DNA of 64,000 nt, from NCBI RefSeq assembly GCF_003628305.1, contig NZ_RBZM01000005.1, positions 744,001 to 808,000 on the forward strand, given 5' to 3'. Of the stretch, positions 18,775-25,393 are shown in pieces (positions within the stretch are counted from its first letter, which is position 1; every line of letters begins with the position of its first letter). The notes under the pieces are model-generated. The model was not told the origin of the DNA and did no database searches. It saw nothing but the letters and a program-made list of their open reading frames with translations. Made by a program: the position numbers and the translations under genes. Source of the DNA: Cohnella endophytica. Lineage in GTDB: Bacteria; Bacillota; Bacilli; Paenibacillales; Paenibacillaceae.

Positions 18775-19104
18775 TTGTATCCGTTATCGCCAATTTGCGA
18801 AGAGACAGTTAACCCTCACATAGGAAGACGCGTATGTGCCGTCATGCATGACGGAACTCGCCACTATGGATTACTTCGAGGGATAGGGGACGGCAAATTG
18901 TTTCTGGAGGACGATGGAGGTCTAACTCTTGCGGGTTTGCCTAGCGGCAAGAAACGTACGAAAAATGTCAAAGCGCAAACAAACGCATTTTTCGGGCGTC
19001 CTTATGGTTATCCCTATGGTTATCCTTTTGGTTTTGGGTTCGCAGCCGGTTTTGGTATTGGTCTGATCGCGTCGTTGTTCTTGCTTCCGTTTTTCTTTAT
19101 TTGA
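18775..19104 (+). CDS. Small protein with Sm/SH3-like N-terminus and Gly/Tyr/Phe-rich hydrophobic tail
   Basis: 109 aa, starting at TTG (18775) because GAGGAGAGGAG lies at ideal distance. The first 50 residues look like a small beta-barrel (IGRRVCAVMHDGTRHYGLL). The tail is repetitive (RPYGYPYGYPFGFGFAAGFG) and ends in a hydrophobic segment, a composition seen in spore-coat and membrane micro-proteins. It precedes the coat-like cluster but has its own terminator, so it is a separate unit. The function is not known; a spore role is inferred from its neighbours. Confidence 0.7.
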   Translation: MYPLSPICEETVNPHIGRRVCAVMHDGTRHYGLLRGIGDGKLFLEDDGGLTLAGLPSGKKRTKNVKAQTNAFFGRPYGYPYGYPFGFGFAAGFGIGLIASLFLLPFFFI

Positions 19105-19129
19105 ACGATTAATAGAATCGTTTTTACCT

Positions 19130-19160
19130 CCGCCATGCTTAATACGCATGGCGGTTTTTT
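19130..19160 (+). terminator. Rho-independent terminator
   Basis: CCGCCATGC, seven-base loop, GCATGGCGG, then six T residues. It separates the 109-aa gene from the GerP-like cluster. Confidence 0.88.
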
Positions 19161-19179
19161 GTTCGTAATTATTCATGCT

Positions 19180-19205
19180 ACTTCAAGATTGGGCTGAATA
19201 CAATA
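19180..19205 (+). promoter_or_regulatory. Sigma-K-like promoter of the coat cluster, with GerE-like box
   Basis: AC, 15-base spacer, AATACAATA (sigma-K -10 consensus CATANNNTA with one change), 32 bases before the TTG start at 19238. The spacer holds GATTGGGC, which fits the GerE core RWWTRGGY. The same TTGGGCTGAATA string recurs before the gene at 19878. Confidence 0.45.
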
Positions 19206-19237
19206 AAAACACTAGGTGCATTAGGGGAGGTTTAGAT

Positions 19238-19780
19238 TTGAGCCAGACTCACCAGAAGGCATTCGTGATTTTCAATAAATTAGTCGTGAATAATATCGAA
19301 GATTCTTCCGGCATTTTTATCGGAACCAACCAAGCGATCGGTTGGTCGACTTACAGTAAGAGCAATCAGGGTTTTGGCAGCCTTAGCGATGCTACGCTTT
19401 CGCATTCCGTGAGCATCGTGAAAGATCAAGACGTGATTGATACGCCTATTGAAGATGTAAGGTGCATAACGATGACAGAGGCAGGCCATCCTTTGCAGCA
19501 ATGCGCAATCGATTTTAATTCCATTCATGCGAATTCGTTAAATAATGGTTCGGCTATTGATTTAGGGGATAACAAACAACTGGGGTGGAGAAGCTCTCGA
19601 AAAAACAATTATGGATTCGGTAAAAACTTGGGCAGCAATCAGATCACCCAAGTCGCTAACCTCGTTTTTGACGATGATGTCGTCGATGCGCCGATTCACA
19701 ACGAAGGAACGATTACCGATAACGCGAGAAGCGGAGAGAAAAATATTCGAATCACGCAGAAAAACGATGAGGACGATTAG
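19238..19780 (+). CDS. GerPA/GerPF-like spore protein with two tandem repeats
   Basis: 180 aa from a TTG start, placed by GGGGAGG seven bases upstream; the frame opens 21 codons earlier without a ribosome site. It contains two copies of one domain (about 13-71 and 92-153) with the plan N-x-I-x-S/N-G-x3-G-x-N-x5-GW-x6-N-x-GFG ... D-x-D-x2-D-x-PI. That plan resembles the gerPA/gerPF family of small coat proteins that let germinants cross the Bacillus spore coat, whose members share an SG...G opening and a D-x-D-x2-D end. The resemblance is by eye and divergent. It is the first gene of a seven-gene cluster. Confidence 0.65.
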   Translation: MSQTHQKAFVIFNKLVVNNIEDSSGIFIGTNQAIGWSTYSKSNQGFGSLSDATLSHSVSIVKDQDVIDTPIEDVRCITMTEAGHPLQQCAIDFNSIHANSLNNGSAIDLGDNKQLGWRSSRKNNYGFGKNLGSNQITQVANLVFDDDVVDAPIHNEGTITDNARSGEKNIRITQKNDEDD

Positions 19781-19819
19781 ACTTTTCCGTCTGGAGGAGG
19801 CAAATCGACATAACCTGTA

Positions 19820-19846
19820 ACCCTCGGAATTGGGCTGAATAGGATA
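19820..19846 (+). promoter_or_regulatory. Second sigma-K-like promoter inside the coat cluster
   Basis: AC, 16-base spacer, AATAGGATA (one change from CATANNNTA), 31 bases before the TTG at 19878. AATTGGGC in the spacer fits the GerE core RWWTRGGY. Layout and a shared 12-base string match the element at 19180. Confidence 0.5.
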
Positions 19847-19877
19847 AAGACATAGGCCTTTATCGGGGGTGAACCAA

Positions 19878-20129
19878 TTGGCCGTTTTTATATCCCTGGC
19901 AGCTGGAGCTATCAATGTAAATACTTTGAATAGAGGCAGCGTAATCGCTGTCGGGGAGGTATCCCAGCCAGGCTGGAATCAAAACGGGAAGACTAACTTC
20001 GGGAACGGTCAATTATACGGCTGCAACATCCAAACGGGCTTTGCGACGACTCTCTTTGATAACGACGTTATCGATAATCCGATTACCGAACTTGAACCCG
20101 CGACTTCCATTCAATCCCAAGCCCTATAA
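19878..20129 (+). CDS. GerPA/GerPF-like small spore protein
   Basis: 83 aa. The TTG at 19878 is chosen because GGGGGTG lies six bases before it; the GTG at 19869 would overlap that site. It has a single copy of the repeat seen in the gene upstream: AGAINVNTLNRGSVIAVG, then GWNQNGKTNFGNG, ending DNDVIDNPI. No cysteine-rich or membrane segment apart from one Cys. Probably a coat component packed with its paralogues. Confidence 0.62.
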   Translation: MAVFISLAAGAINVNTLNRGSVIAVGEVSQPGWNQNGKTNFGNGQLYGCNIQTGFATTLFDNDVIDNPITELEPATSIQSQAL

Positions 20130-20181
20130 GAGAAGTCAACATGAATCATGGTGGGTTATGGCTATTCAAGGGGGGATGCTT

Positions 20182-20478
20182 GTGAGTAAAAAAGAAGAAC
20201 TTCATCCTTGCGTTCGCTGCTATAAATTTCCTAACGAGAAAGATAAGCACTGTACGGATTGCGGAGCTCCGCTACAAAATCGTTGCTCGGACGAACCGGG
20301 ATTATTAGACAAGGGCTGCACCTTTTTAAACAATCAAAATGCAGCTTATTGCGCCAAATGCGGCCAGCCCACGCTGTTTCAACTGCATGGGCTCATTACG
20401 CCGCAGTATAAATTCGCTAATAATCCGGTATTTAGCGGAGAAAGCAACTGGGTGAAAGTTTTTGGAAATATCAAATGA
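20182..20478 (+). CDS. Small protein with two zinc-ribbon-like Cys clusters
   Basis: 98 aa from a GTG start placed by AAGGGGGG six bases upstream; the ATG at 20176 touches that site. The cysteines fall in two groups: CVRC...CTDC with C/C nearby, then C...YCAKC, each able to hold one zinc. The C-terminus (GLITPQYKF, FSGESNW) is not recognised. Its place between GerP-like and Hsp20-like genes suggests a structural or assembly role in the spore coat. I know no named family. Confidence 0.62.
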   Translation: MSKKEELHPCVRCYKFPNEKDKHCTDCGAPLQNRCSDEPGLLDKGCTFLNNQNAAYCAKCGQPTLFQLHGLITPQYKFANNPVFSGESNWVKVFGNIK

Positions 20479-20542
20479 AATGCTTGTCATCCAATTGCCT
20501 TAAATTCGGAGACGACTTGGGTTCTTCTGTGGAGGAGAGATT

Positions 20543-20971
20543 GTGAGCGACACTCAAAATCTGCCCAATGATTTATACAGCAAAGCCAGCGATGTATTGG
20601 GAGAACAATTTTGGCAGGAAATCGGCGAGCTTATTCCGAATACAGGGCCGCGCATCGATATTTACTATACTTCCAATCATATTATGGTGCTTGCCGAAGT
20701 TCCGGGATTACAGTCGCCAGAGCAAATAAGTATTTATCTTGAAGGACAAACATTGATTGTCGAAGGGGAGATTCCTTGTAATTATCCCGTTACCGACAAT
20801 CGTATTATTCGGAGGGAACGCTTTTTCGGTACATTTCGCCGTCCCCTTTTACTTCCGAAACCAGTGTCCGTAAGCCAAGTTAAAGCGAAATATGACAGAG
20901 GATTGCTTATTATCGAGATGCAGATCGAGCCGACCGTTCAGCAAACCACTATTCCGATTGAATCTTCTTGA
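20543..20971 (+). CDS. Hsp20/alpha-crystallin family protein, spore-coat type
   Basis: 142-aa small heat-shock-like protein. The alpha-crystallin beta-sandwich runs from about residue 35 (RIDIYYTSNHIMVLAEVPG) to 135, including LIVEGEI and FFGTFRRPLLLP, with a C-terminal tail containing TTIPIE in place of the usual IxI/V. A GTG start follows GGAGGAGAG. Bacillus CotM and CotP are Hsp20-like coat proteins, and the cluster context favours such a role over stress response. Confidence 0.82.
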   Translation: MSDTQNLPNDLYSKASDVLGEQFWQEIGELIPNTGPRIDIYYTSNHIMVLAEVPGLQSPEQISIYLEGQTLIVEGEIPCNYPVTDNRIIRRERFFGTFRRPLLLPKPVSVSQVKAKYDRGLLIIEMQIEPTVQQTTIPIESS

Positions 20972-21020
20972 TCTGTTAACCATATATATAAATAGGAGAT
21001 GTTTTTTAGGGGGCGGCGAA

Positions 21021-21245
21021 ATGGTGCATATTCAATTTCTTGATCTTAAGATCGGCTCGATATCGGAATCGTCGGGAGTCTTCTCCGGTCAGAATCAGCA
21101 ATATAAGTACAAACACGCTTCCAAACAAAATCAAGCATTTGGAAAAGTTTCCGGGCTTGGCAATACGTTAACGAATACGCGCGCGGAACTGAACGATCGC
21201 GATCGAATCGATATGAAAACGATTAAACATTTTCGGATGCCATGA
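21021..21245 (+). CDS. GerPA/GerPF-like small spore protein
   Basis: 74 aa; the ATG at 21021 follows AGGGGG by seven bases. Single GerP-like repeat: LKIGSISESSGVFSGQN, KHASKQNQAFGKVSG, then NDRDRIDM. It overlaps the GerPC-like gene by four bases (ATGA), indicating coupled translation, just as gerP genes lie tightly packed in Bacillus. Confidence 0.62.
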   Translation: MVHIQFLDLKIGSISESSGVFSGQNQQYKYKHASKQNQAFGKVSGLGNTLTNTRAELNDRDRIDMKTIKHFRMP

Positions 21246-21688
21246 AGTTTCCGTTTCCGTTCAATATCAAAAAAAAAGATAACAAAGATAGGGCGCTTAG
21301 AGAAATCACGGCTCAATTCTCGGAATTACAAGCTAGATTTATTCGTTTAGAGCAATCCTTAAACCGACAAGATTCGAAATCGCCGCATATTTCCATTCAG
21401 AATGTGCACATCCATCATCCGGTATTAAAAAGTTTAGAATTTAGATTGGACGGATTAGATATCGAGAATCTAAGCGGTTCTCTAAATCTGGGCAATAATA
21501 TCGGAGCGAAAACAGGTCTAGAACGTTTCATGAGTCCTGAGAAAACCCAGTATAAGCCAGATGATGCAGCCGCTCCGAATAACGGTTCCCAAACCGCTAA
21601 TGAAACCTCATCCGCACTGCGAACGGATTTTTCCGGACAGAAGGGACTACATCGAACGCCATTCGGTTTTCGTTTTAGCAGAAACTGA
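21242..21688 (+). CDS. GerPC-like coiled-coil spore protein
   Basis: 148 aa. A charged amphipathic stretch (about 12-45, REITAQFSELQARFIRLEQ) predicts a coiled coil. It is followed by ISIQNVHIHHPVLKSLEFRLDGLDIENLSGSLNLG. The last part resembles the GerPC signature in which a coiled coil precedes IEYKFDQLKIETLEGTLNIG. In Bacillus GerPC works with GerPA/PF-type partners in the inner coat. The similarity is by eye; the C-terminal third has no match I know. Confidence 0.65.
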   Translation: MKFPFPFNIKKKDNKDRALREITAQFSELQARFIRLEQSLNRQDSKSPHISIQNVHIHHPVLKSLEFRLDGLDIENLSGSLNLGNNIGAKTGLERFMSPEKTQYKPDDAAAPNNGSQTANETSSALRTDFSGQKGLHRTPFGFRFSRN

Positions 21689-21713
21689 AGGGGATGCACT
21701 GTAATCGGAGGTG

Positions 21714-22031
21714 ATGACCCTGTCTTCTTTTTTATCCCCGCAATTCGTCATCGGAACGATTCGCATAGGTTCGGTCGAGAACGCTTCTTGCATCAATATG
21801 GGGAACAATTGGCCAACGGCTTTCGAGAGCCACCAAAAGCTCACTCAGGGTTTCGGATCCGTCAGCGGAGACCGGAACTTGGTAGCGGGCATTCGTTCTT
21901 TGCTTAACGATTCCGATTTTCTGGATATGCTTAATGTCTCTGATTCCGACATACCGGAATGGTTAAAGAATTTGCTGCTTCAACAGAGCGCGCAAAATAA
22001 AGAGTCAAAAGAGGGTCAAGTTAAGGGTTAG
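21714..22031 (+). CDS. GerPA/GerPF-like spore protein, start codon uncertain
   Basis: About 105 aa with one GerP-like repeat (IGTIRIGSVENASCINMGNNW, shown here only to mark its start; then LTQGFGSVSG and NDSDFLDM) plus a charged tail. The ribosome site GGAGGTGAT overlaps both in-frame candidates GTG 21711 and ATG 21714. The next in-frame near-cognate codon, CTG at 21720, sits eight bases from GGAGG, the best spacing. The ATG is given as the conservative choice. It lies 22 bases after the GerPC-like gene. Confidence 0.6.
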   Translation: MTLSSFLSPQFVIGTIRIGSVENASCINMGNNWPTAFESHQKLTQGFGSVSGDRNLVAGIRSLLNDSDFLDMLNVSDSDIPEWLKNLLLQQSAQNKESKEGQVKG

Positions 22032-22060
22032 AAAAAAGGGTCGATGGGAAGTGAATCGGA

Positions 22061-22510
22061 GTGAAAAATGGGCATAATCCGTTAAACAACTGGCAAGAGC
22101 TTCAGAAGTCTTTAATTAAACAGGTTCCTCTAGCTACCGGCATTCATAATAACGATATAGAAAAATACGTGCAGAAGGCAATAAAAGGCTACATGCAAAA
22201 TTCGTTGCCCCAGCAGTCGTACAAACATCCTCTATTGGCCGATGATGGGGTCGATTACGAACTCATCGAGACTCAGCGCACCATTTTCGTGCGATTTACG
22301 GTTCCCGACAATTCATTCGAGCATATTAGAATATTCGCGAACAACAAAAAACTGAGAATCGAATACTCCGGGAAAGCCCAAGATATCAAGCTGCCGAGCG
22401 ATATTATTTCCGTTCGGGCATTCGCAAGAACGGATGGCGATAGGATGGAAGTCCGCTTGCCCAAAACCCGTGAGACAGCACCGTTTCGCGAAATATTTAT
22501 TCGGGAGTAG
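22061..22510 (+). CDS. Divergent Hsp20-like spore protein
   Basis: 149 aa from GTG with a weak ribosome site (GGGAAGTGA). The N-terminal 60 residues are helical (NNWQELQKSLIKQV). The C-terminal 85 form an alpha-crystallin-like sandwich (TIFVRFTVPDNSFEHIRIFANN; IKLPSDI; MEVRLPK). It is shorter and more diverged than the Hsp20-like gene at 20543. It is the last gene of the coat-like cluster, followed by a terminator. Confidence 0.65.
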   Translation: MKNGHNPLNNWQELQKSLIKQVPLATGIHNNDIEKYVQKAIKGYMQNSLPQQSYKHPLLADDGVDYELIETQRTIFVRFTVPDNSFEHIRIFANNKKLRIEYSGKAQDIKLPSDIISVRAFARTDGDRMEVRLPKTRETAPFREIFIRE

Positions 22511-22542
22511 GCGGTATTATTTCCGATGCGCAAGAAAAGTAA

Positions 22543-22585
22543 AAGCCCTGAAGTGAGGTCCAAGTAAACTTGGGCTTCTTTTTTT
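22543..22585 (+). terminator. Terminator of the coat-like cluster
   Basis: CCAAGT/ACTTGG stem (two-base loop) overlapping an alternative AAGCCC/GGGCTT stem, followed by CTTTTTTT. Confidence 0.82.
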
Positions 22586-22595
22586 CATTTACATA

Positions 22596-22624
22596 TTGAC
22601 ACCAATATAACCGTTGGTTATATT
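22596..22624 (+). promoter_or_regulatory. Strong sigma-A promoter overlapped by TetR operators
   Basis: TTGACA, 17 bases, TATATT: a near-consensus promoter. The first operator fills the spacer and touches the -10 box, so a bound repressor would exclude RNA polymerase. Confidence 0.82.
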
Positions 22625-22652
22625 ATAACCAACGGTTAGTAACCAGTGGTTA
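22608..22652 (+). promoter_or_regulatory. Triple TetR-type operator TAACC-N3-GGTTA
   Basis: Three 13-bp palindromes: 22608-22620 (TAACCGTTGGTTA), 22626-22638 (TAACCAACGGTTA) and 22640-22652 (TAACCAGTGGTTA). The first two are exact complements and form a larger perfect palindrome of 15-bp arms around one base (22608-22638). A fourth copy precedes the tetR gene. Confidence 0.8.
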
Positions 22653-22673
22653 TAATATAAAGGAGCTGAAAAC

Positions 22674-23252
22674 ATGTTTGCAGGACATTTCGGATTGGCG
22701 GCGGGAGTTAGGGCGAAAGCGCCGGAGGTACCGTTGTGGGCATTAATGTTGGGAACGCAGTTATTGGATGTGGCGTTCGTGCCCTTGTTGTTGACGGGGA
22801 AGGAGACGATTGACGATTCGCAGCATGGCACGGGGTATGGAAAGTTAATTATCCATGCGGATTATACACACTCCTTATTGGGAGCTTTGGTGATTTCGAT
22901 CTTGGCCGGCCTCGTCGCAAGGAAATTATGGGGAGCGAGAGCGAGCTTGATTCTGGCCGCCGTCGTATTCAGTCACTGGATACTGGATTTGGTCGTTCAT
23001 CGCGCCGACTTGCCCCTTCTGCCGGGGAATTGGGGCGATCTGCCTTTGCTGGGATTCGGCGCATGGAAGTTCGAGGGGCTGTCCATCGGCTTGGAGCTGC
23101 TCATTCTAGTCATCGGCTTCGCGATGTACTTCCTTTCTGCGCTTAAGAAATCCGAAGACACGCAGCGCAGAAAAGCAGCGACTCTCTCTTCGGCCGTATT
23201 GGGTATCCTGCTGGCATTCTCGCTCGTTACGGATATCACGAGTTTATTTTAA
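22674..23252 (+). CDS. Multi-pass membrane protein, possibly YdjM/DUF457-like
   Basis: 192 aa with about five hydrophobic segments. Polar residues sit at membrane edges (GHFGLAAG at 4-11, DYTHSLLGAL near 64, FSHWILDLVVHR near 101-112), reminiscent of the YdjM family of membrane-bound metal-dependent hydrolases. The match is loose and the activity unknown. AAGGAGC precedes the ATG. The gene heads a unit with a 27-aa ORF and tetR, and its promoter carries three copies of the presumed TetR operator, so it should be tightly repressed until a ligand appears. Confidence 0.75.
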   Translation: MFAGHFGLAAGVRAKAPEVPLWALMLGTQLLDVAFVPLLLTGKETIDDSQHGTGYGKLIIHADYTHSLLGALVISILAGLVARKLWGARASLILAAVVFSHWILDLVVHRADLPLLPGNWGDLPLLGFGAWKFEGLSIGLELLILVIGFAMYFLSALKKSEDTQRRKAATLSSAVLGILLAFSLVTDITSLF

Positions 23253-23264
23253 GGAGGCGGCGTT

Positions 23265-23348
23265 ATGAGCTTTATCGTATTCGTCTTATTATTCACGATC
23301 GTATGCGGCGGGTTGGATGCCAGAATGTCCAAGAAGCGATCGAATTGA
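23265..23348 (+). CDS. 27-aa single-span membrane micropeptide
   Basis: Small ORF with a perfect ribosome site (AAGGAGG, seven bases before ATG), 12 bases after the membrane protein gene. The product MSFIVFVLLFTIVCGG is hydrophobic, followed by a basic tail ending KKRSN. The strong ribosome site and membrane character argue that it is translated; it may assist the neighbouring membrane protein. Confidence 0.6.
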   Translation: MSFIVFVLLFTIVCGGLDARMSKKRSN

Positions 23349-23375
23349 CGAGATAGGTAACCGATGGTTACAATT
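23346..23375 (+). promoter_or_regulatory. tetR promoter with fourth operator copy
   Basis: TTGACG (23346-23351), 18 bases, TACAAT (23370-23375). The spacer contains TAACCGATGGTTA (23358-23370), the fourth copy of the operator, which predicts autorepression. Confidence 0.6.
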
Positions 23376-23410
23376 GTGGAAGCGATCGGAACGGAACGAG
23401 GTGGAAGCTG

Positions 23411-24043
23411 TTGGCGACGAAACAAGAACTAAGATCGGACGAGACGAAGAAAAGCATTGTTGCCGCGGCGGGAGAGCTGTTCTCCAGCAGGGGTTACGAT
23501 GCGGTCACCATGCGCGAGATCGCCAAGGAAGCGGGTTGTTCGCATACGACCATCTATATTTATTTCAAAGATAAAGAAGCGCTCCTTCACCAGCTTTCCA
23601 TGCCCCCGCTCCTAAGCCTCATGGAGCAAATGGAACAATTGCTAGGCGAGCAGGGAGCGCCGGAGAGCAAGTTAAAGGCGATCAGTCTGGCTTTTATCGA
23701 ATTCTGCTTGGCTAACCGGAATATGTACGCTTTATTTTTTAACGTAAAATCGGTCAGAGTGGATGAAGCGAATCCGGAAACGGAAATCAACCAGGTTCGG
23801 AATAAGCTGTTCGGTAAACTTACCGGCGCGGTTCGGGAATGCTTGCATCCGGCGACCGATGATGGAGGAGCGTTGCTTAGCGCGAGAATTTATTTTTTCG
23901 CCTTGCATGGCATCGTGGCGACGTACATTCATTCCGATGAAACGGTCGAGCAATTGATGGGCAGGCTCAGCGAAACTTTTCGGATAACTTTCGAAGTGTT
24001 GCTGACAGGGTTGAATGATAAGGCGACGAGACCGGCGAACTAA
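23411..24043 (+). CDS. TetR-family repressor
   Basis: 210 aa from a TTG start placed by GAGGTGG six bases upstream. The N-terminal TetR helix-turn-helix is clear: IVAAAGELFSSRGYDAVTMREIAKEAGCSHTTIYIYFKDKEALL (split: AGELF..RGY..VTMREIA, then TTIYIYFKDKEAL). The C-terminal ligand domain is not recognised. The operator TAACC-N3-GGTTA occurs once before this gene and three times before the membrane protein gene, which is a coherent self-regulating circuit. Confidence 0.92.
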   Translation: MATKQELRSDETKKSIVAAAGELFSSRGYDAVTMREIAKEAGCSHTTIYIYFKDKEALLHQLSMPPLLSLMEQMEQLLGEQGAPESKLKAISLAFIEFCLANRNMYALFFNVKSVRVDEANPETEINQVRNKLFGKLTGAVRECLHPATDDGGALLSARIYFFALHGIVATYIHSDETVEQLMGRLSETFRITFEVLLTGLNDKATRPAN

Positions 24044-24126
24044 GACCAGCTTTCGAGGTTGACAATTGGCATTCATTCATGATAAATTATAATTCCTGAC
24101 TCGGAAGCCAATCCGATTGGGAACGT

Positions 24127-24213
24127 GCGGTCGTGGCGGAATTGGCAGACGCGCTAGATTCAGGTTCTAGTGGTGTAACAGCCGTGGAGGTTCGAGTCCT
24201 CTCGACCGCACCA
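24127..24213 (+). tRNA. tRNA-Leu (anticodon CAG)
   Basis: Complete class II tRNA with a seven-base acceptor stem GCGGTCG/CGACCGC, D-loop with TTGGCAGAC, anticodon stem CTAGA/TCTAG with loop TTCAGGT (CAG at 24161-24163), long variable arm, T-loop GGTTCGAGTCC and encoded CCA. Confidence 0.97.
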
Positions 24214-24228
24214 TCTTATCAATGATCG

Positions 24229-24268
24229 AGCTCTTGAATTTGTCCTTGCGACAATTCAGGAGCTTTTT
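24229..24268 (+). terminator. Terminator after tRNA-Leu
   Basis: AGCTCTTGAATT pairs with AATTCAGGAGCT (one mismatch), followed by TTTTGTTT. Confidence 0.75.
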
Positions 24269-24315
24269 GTTTATGAACTAGAACAAAGCCCCGAATAATC
24301 GAGGCTTTGACTTTC

Positions 24316-24792
24316 TTATTTTTTGACCACAGGCACCCAAAATTCGCCGTAGAAAGTGCCGTCGCCGTTATCTTTGCGATAAGTCGCATTTGGGCCGCCG
24401 ATGTAAGCATAATCAGTGACTTGGGACAAAACTTCGCCGAAAGCGCGATAAGTCAGCTGATCAAACAAAGTTTCCTTGTCGCCATTTCCTGCGACCACGA
24501 TGTACTCGCTCTCTGGAAACTCGATGATGCGCGTGGCGTCGGCCACTGATTTTCCGGCTTCTACCGCGAAATAATTCCACGGTTTGCCTTGATAAACCTC
24601 GTTGACCGACCATTCGCGATCGTCTTTTGCGGCGTCTTTGAGCTTGTCAAAACGCCCGTCAGCTTTAAGTCCGCTCCAAAACTCAGCTTTTTCCTTTTGC
24701 AAAGCCGGCATGTCTTGGAAATTCGACCGGATTGAAAAACCATAAGCGGTCAAGGTGAATGTTTTTTTGTGTTCAAGTTTGTAATCTGCCAT
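24316..24792 (-). CDS. GyrI-like/AraC-effector-binding-type protein
   Basis: 158-aa cytosolic protein resembling the GyrI-like small-molecule-binding fold: repeated beta-alpha-beta halves ending in YIVVAGNGDKETLFDQLTYRAF and GTFYGEFWVPV. The ATG at 24792 follows AAGGAGC; the upstream extension is not credible. It is a tandem paralogue of the next gene, 16 bases away, and both are divergent from a WYL-type regulator. In this superfamily members bind hydrophobic cations or act as sensing modules; the ligand here is unknown. Confidence 0.78.
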   Translation of the reverse strand: MADYKLEHKKTFTLTAYGFSIRSNFQDMPALQKEKAEFWSGLKADGRFDKLKDAAKDDREWSVNEVYQGKPWNYFAVEAGKSVADATRIIEFPESEYIVVAGNGDKETLFDQLTYRAFGEVLSQVTDYAYIGGPNATYRKDNGDGTFYGEFWVPVVKK

Positions 24793-24808
24793 GTGGGTGC
24801 TCCTTTTC

Positions 24809-25288
24809 TTAGCCTTCGACTTTTTTGGCACGAAGCCACATTTCGCCGTAGAATTCACCGTTTTCAGCTGTTTTGACGAATGTTGAGTTACCGGGACCAA
24901 CATATTTGTAGTCTGTGATTTCTTGCATCATGCCGCCGAAAACTTTGCCTGTGATTTCGTCGGCAAGGCGGTCTTTGTCAGCACCGGTGCCAGGCACGAC
25001 GATGTAGTCGCCAGCGAGGAAATCGAGGACAACCGCACCATCCACTTCGAACTCACCCATCACGCCGAAGCCGCGCCAAGCTTTGCCGTCGAGGACGTAG
25101 TTGATTTGATATTCTTGCCCGTCAGCGAGCGCGAGAAGTTCGGCAAGCTTACCGTTTTCGGTGATTTCAGCTTTTTTCGCTGCAGTTTTTGCGGCATTGC
25201 CTGCCCAGTCGTTGAAGTCTTCAAATGAAACGCCAAAAGCAGTCATTTTGTAGTTTTCCGAGATAGTTTTGATGGAGTAGCTAGACAT
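24809..25288 (-). CDS. GyrI-like/AraC-effector-binding-type protein, paralogue
   Basis: 159 aa, same plan as its downstream neighbour: KMTAFGVSFEDF near the start, VVLDFLAGDYIVVPGTGADKDRL (partial quote LAGDYIVVPGTG), ITDYKYVGPGNSTF, and GEFYGEMWLRAKK at the end. It is the first gene of a two-gene unit. The promoter region holds a GTATCA-N5-TGATAC palindrome shared with the divergent regulator. Confidence 0.78.
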   Translation of the reverse strand: MSSYSIKTISENYKMTAFGVSFEDFNDWAGNAAKTAAKKAEITENGKLAELLALADGQEYQINYVLDGKAWRGFGVMGEFEVDGAVVLDFLAGDYIVVPGTGADKDRLADEITGKVFGGMMQEITDYKYVGPGNSTFVKTAENGEFYGEMWLRAKKVEG

Positions 25289-25343
25289 TTTGTTCTCTCC
25301 CTTGTGGATTTATTTTGTACAAGATTGATTCTATTGGTTGAAT

Positions 25344-25360
25344 GTATCAAAAAATGATAC
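25344..25360. promoter_or_regulatory. Operator-like palindrome GTATCA-N5-TGATAC
   Basis: Perfect six-base arms around AAAAA in the 105-bp region between the divergent GyrI-like genes and the regulator gene. A further half site, TTGATACAAT, lies at 25377-25386, eight bases before the regulator start. Confidence 0.55.
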
Positions 25361-25393
25361 TCTTTATTGCTACATTTTTGATACAATAAAATT

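Noticed and set aside
18775..22510. Prophage or phage tail cluster
   Set aside because: Small repetitive proteins can suggest phage structural genes, but no capsid, terminase, integrase or lysis gene is present, and Hsp20-like and GerPC-like members fit a spore coat better.
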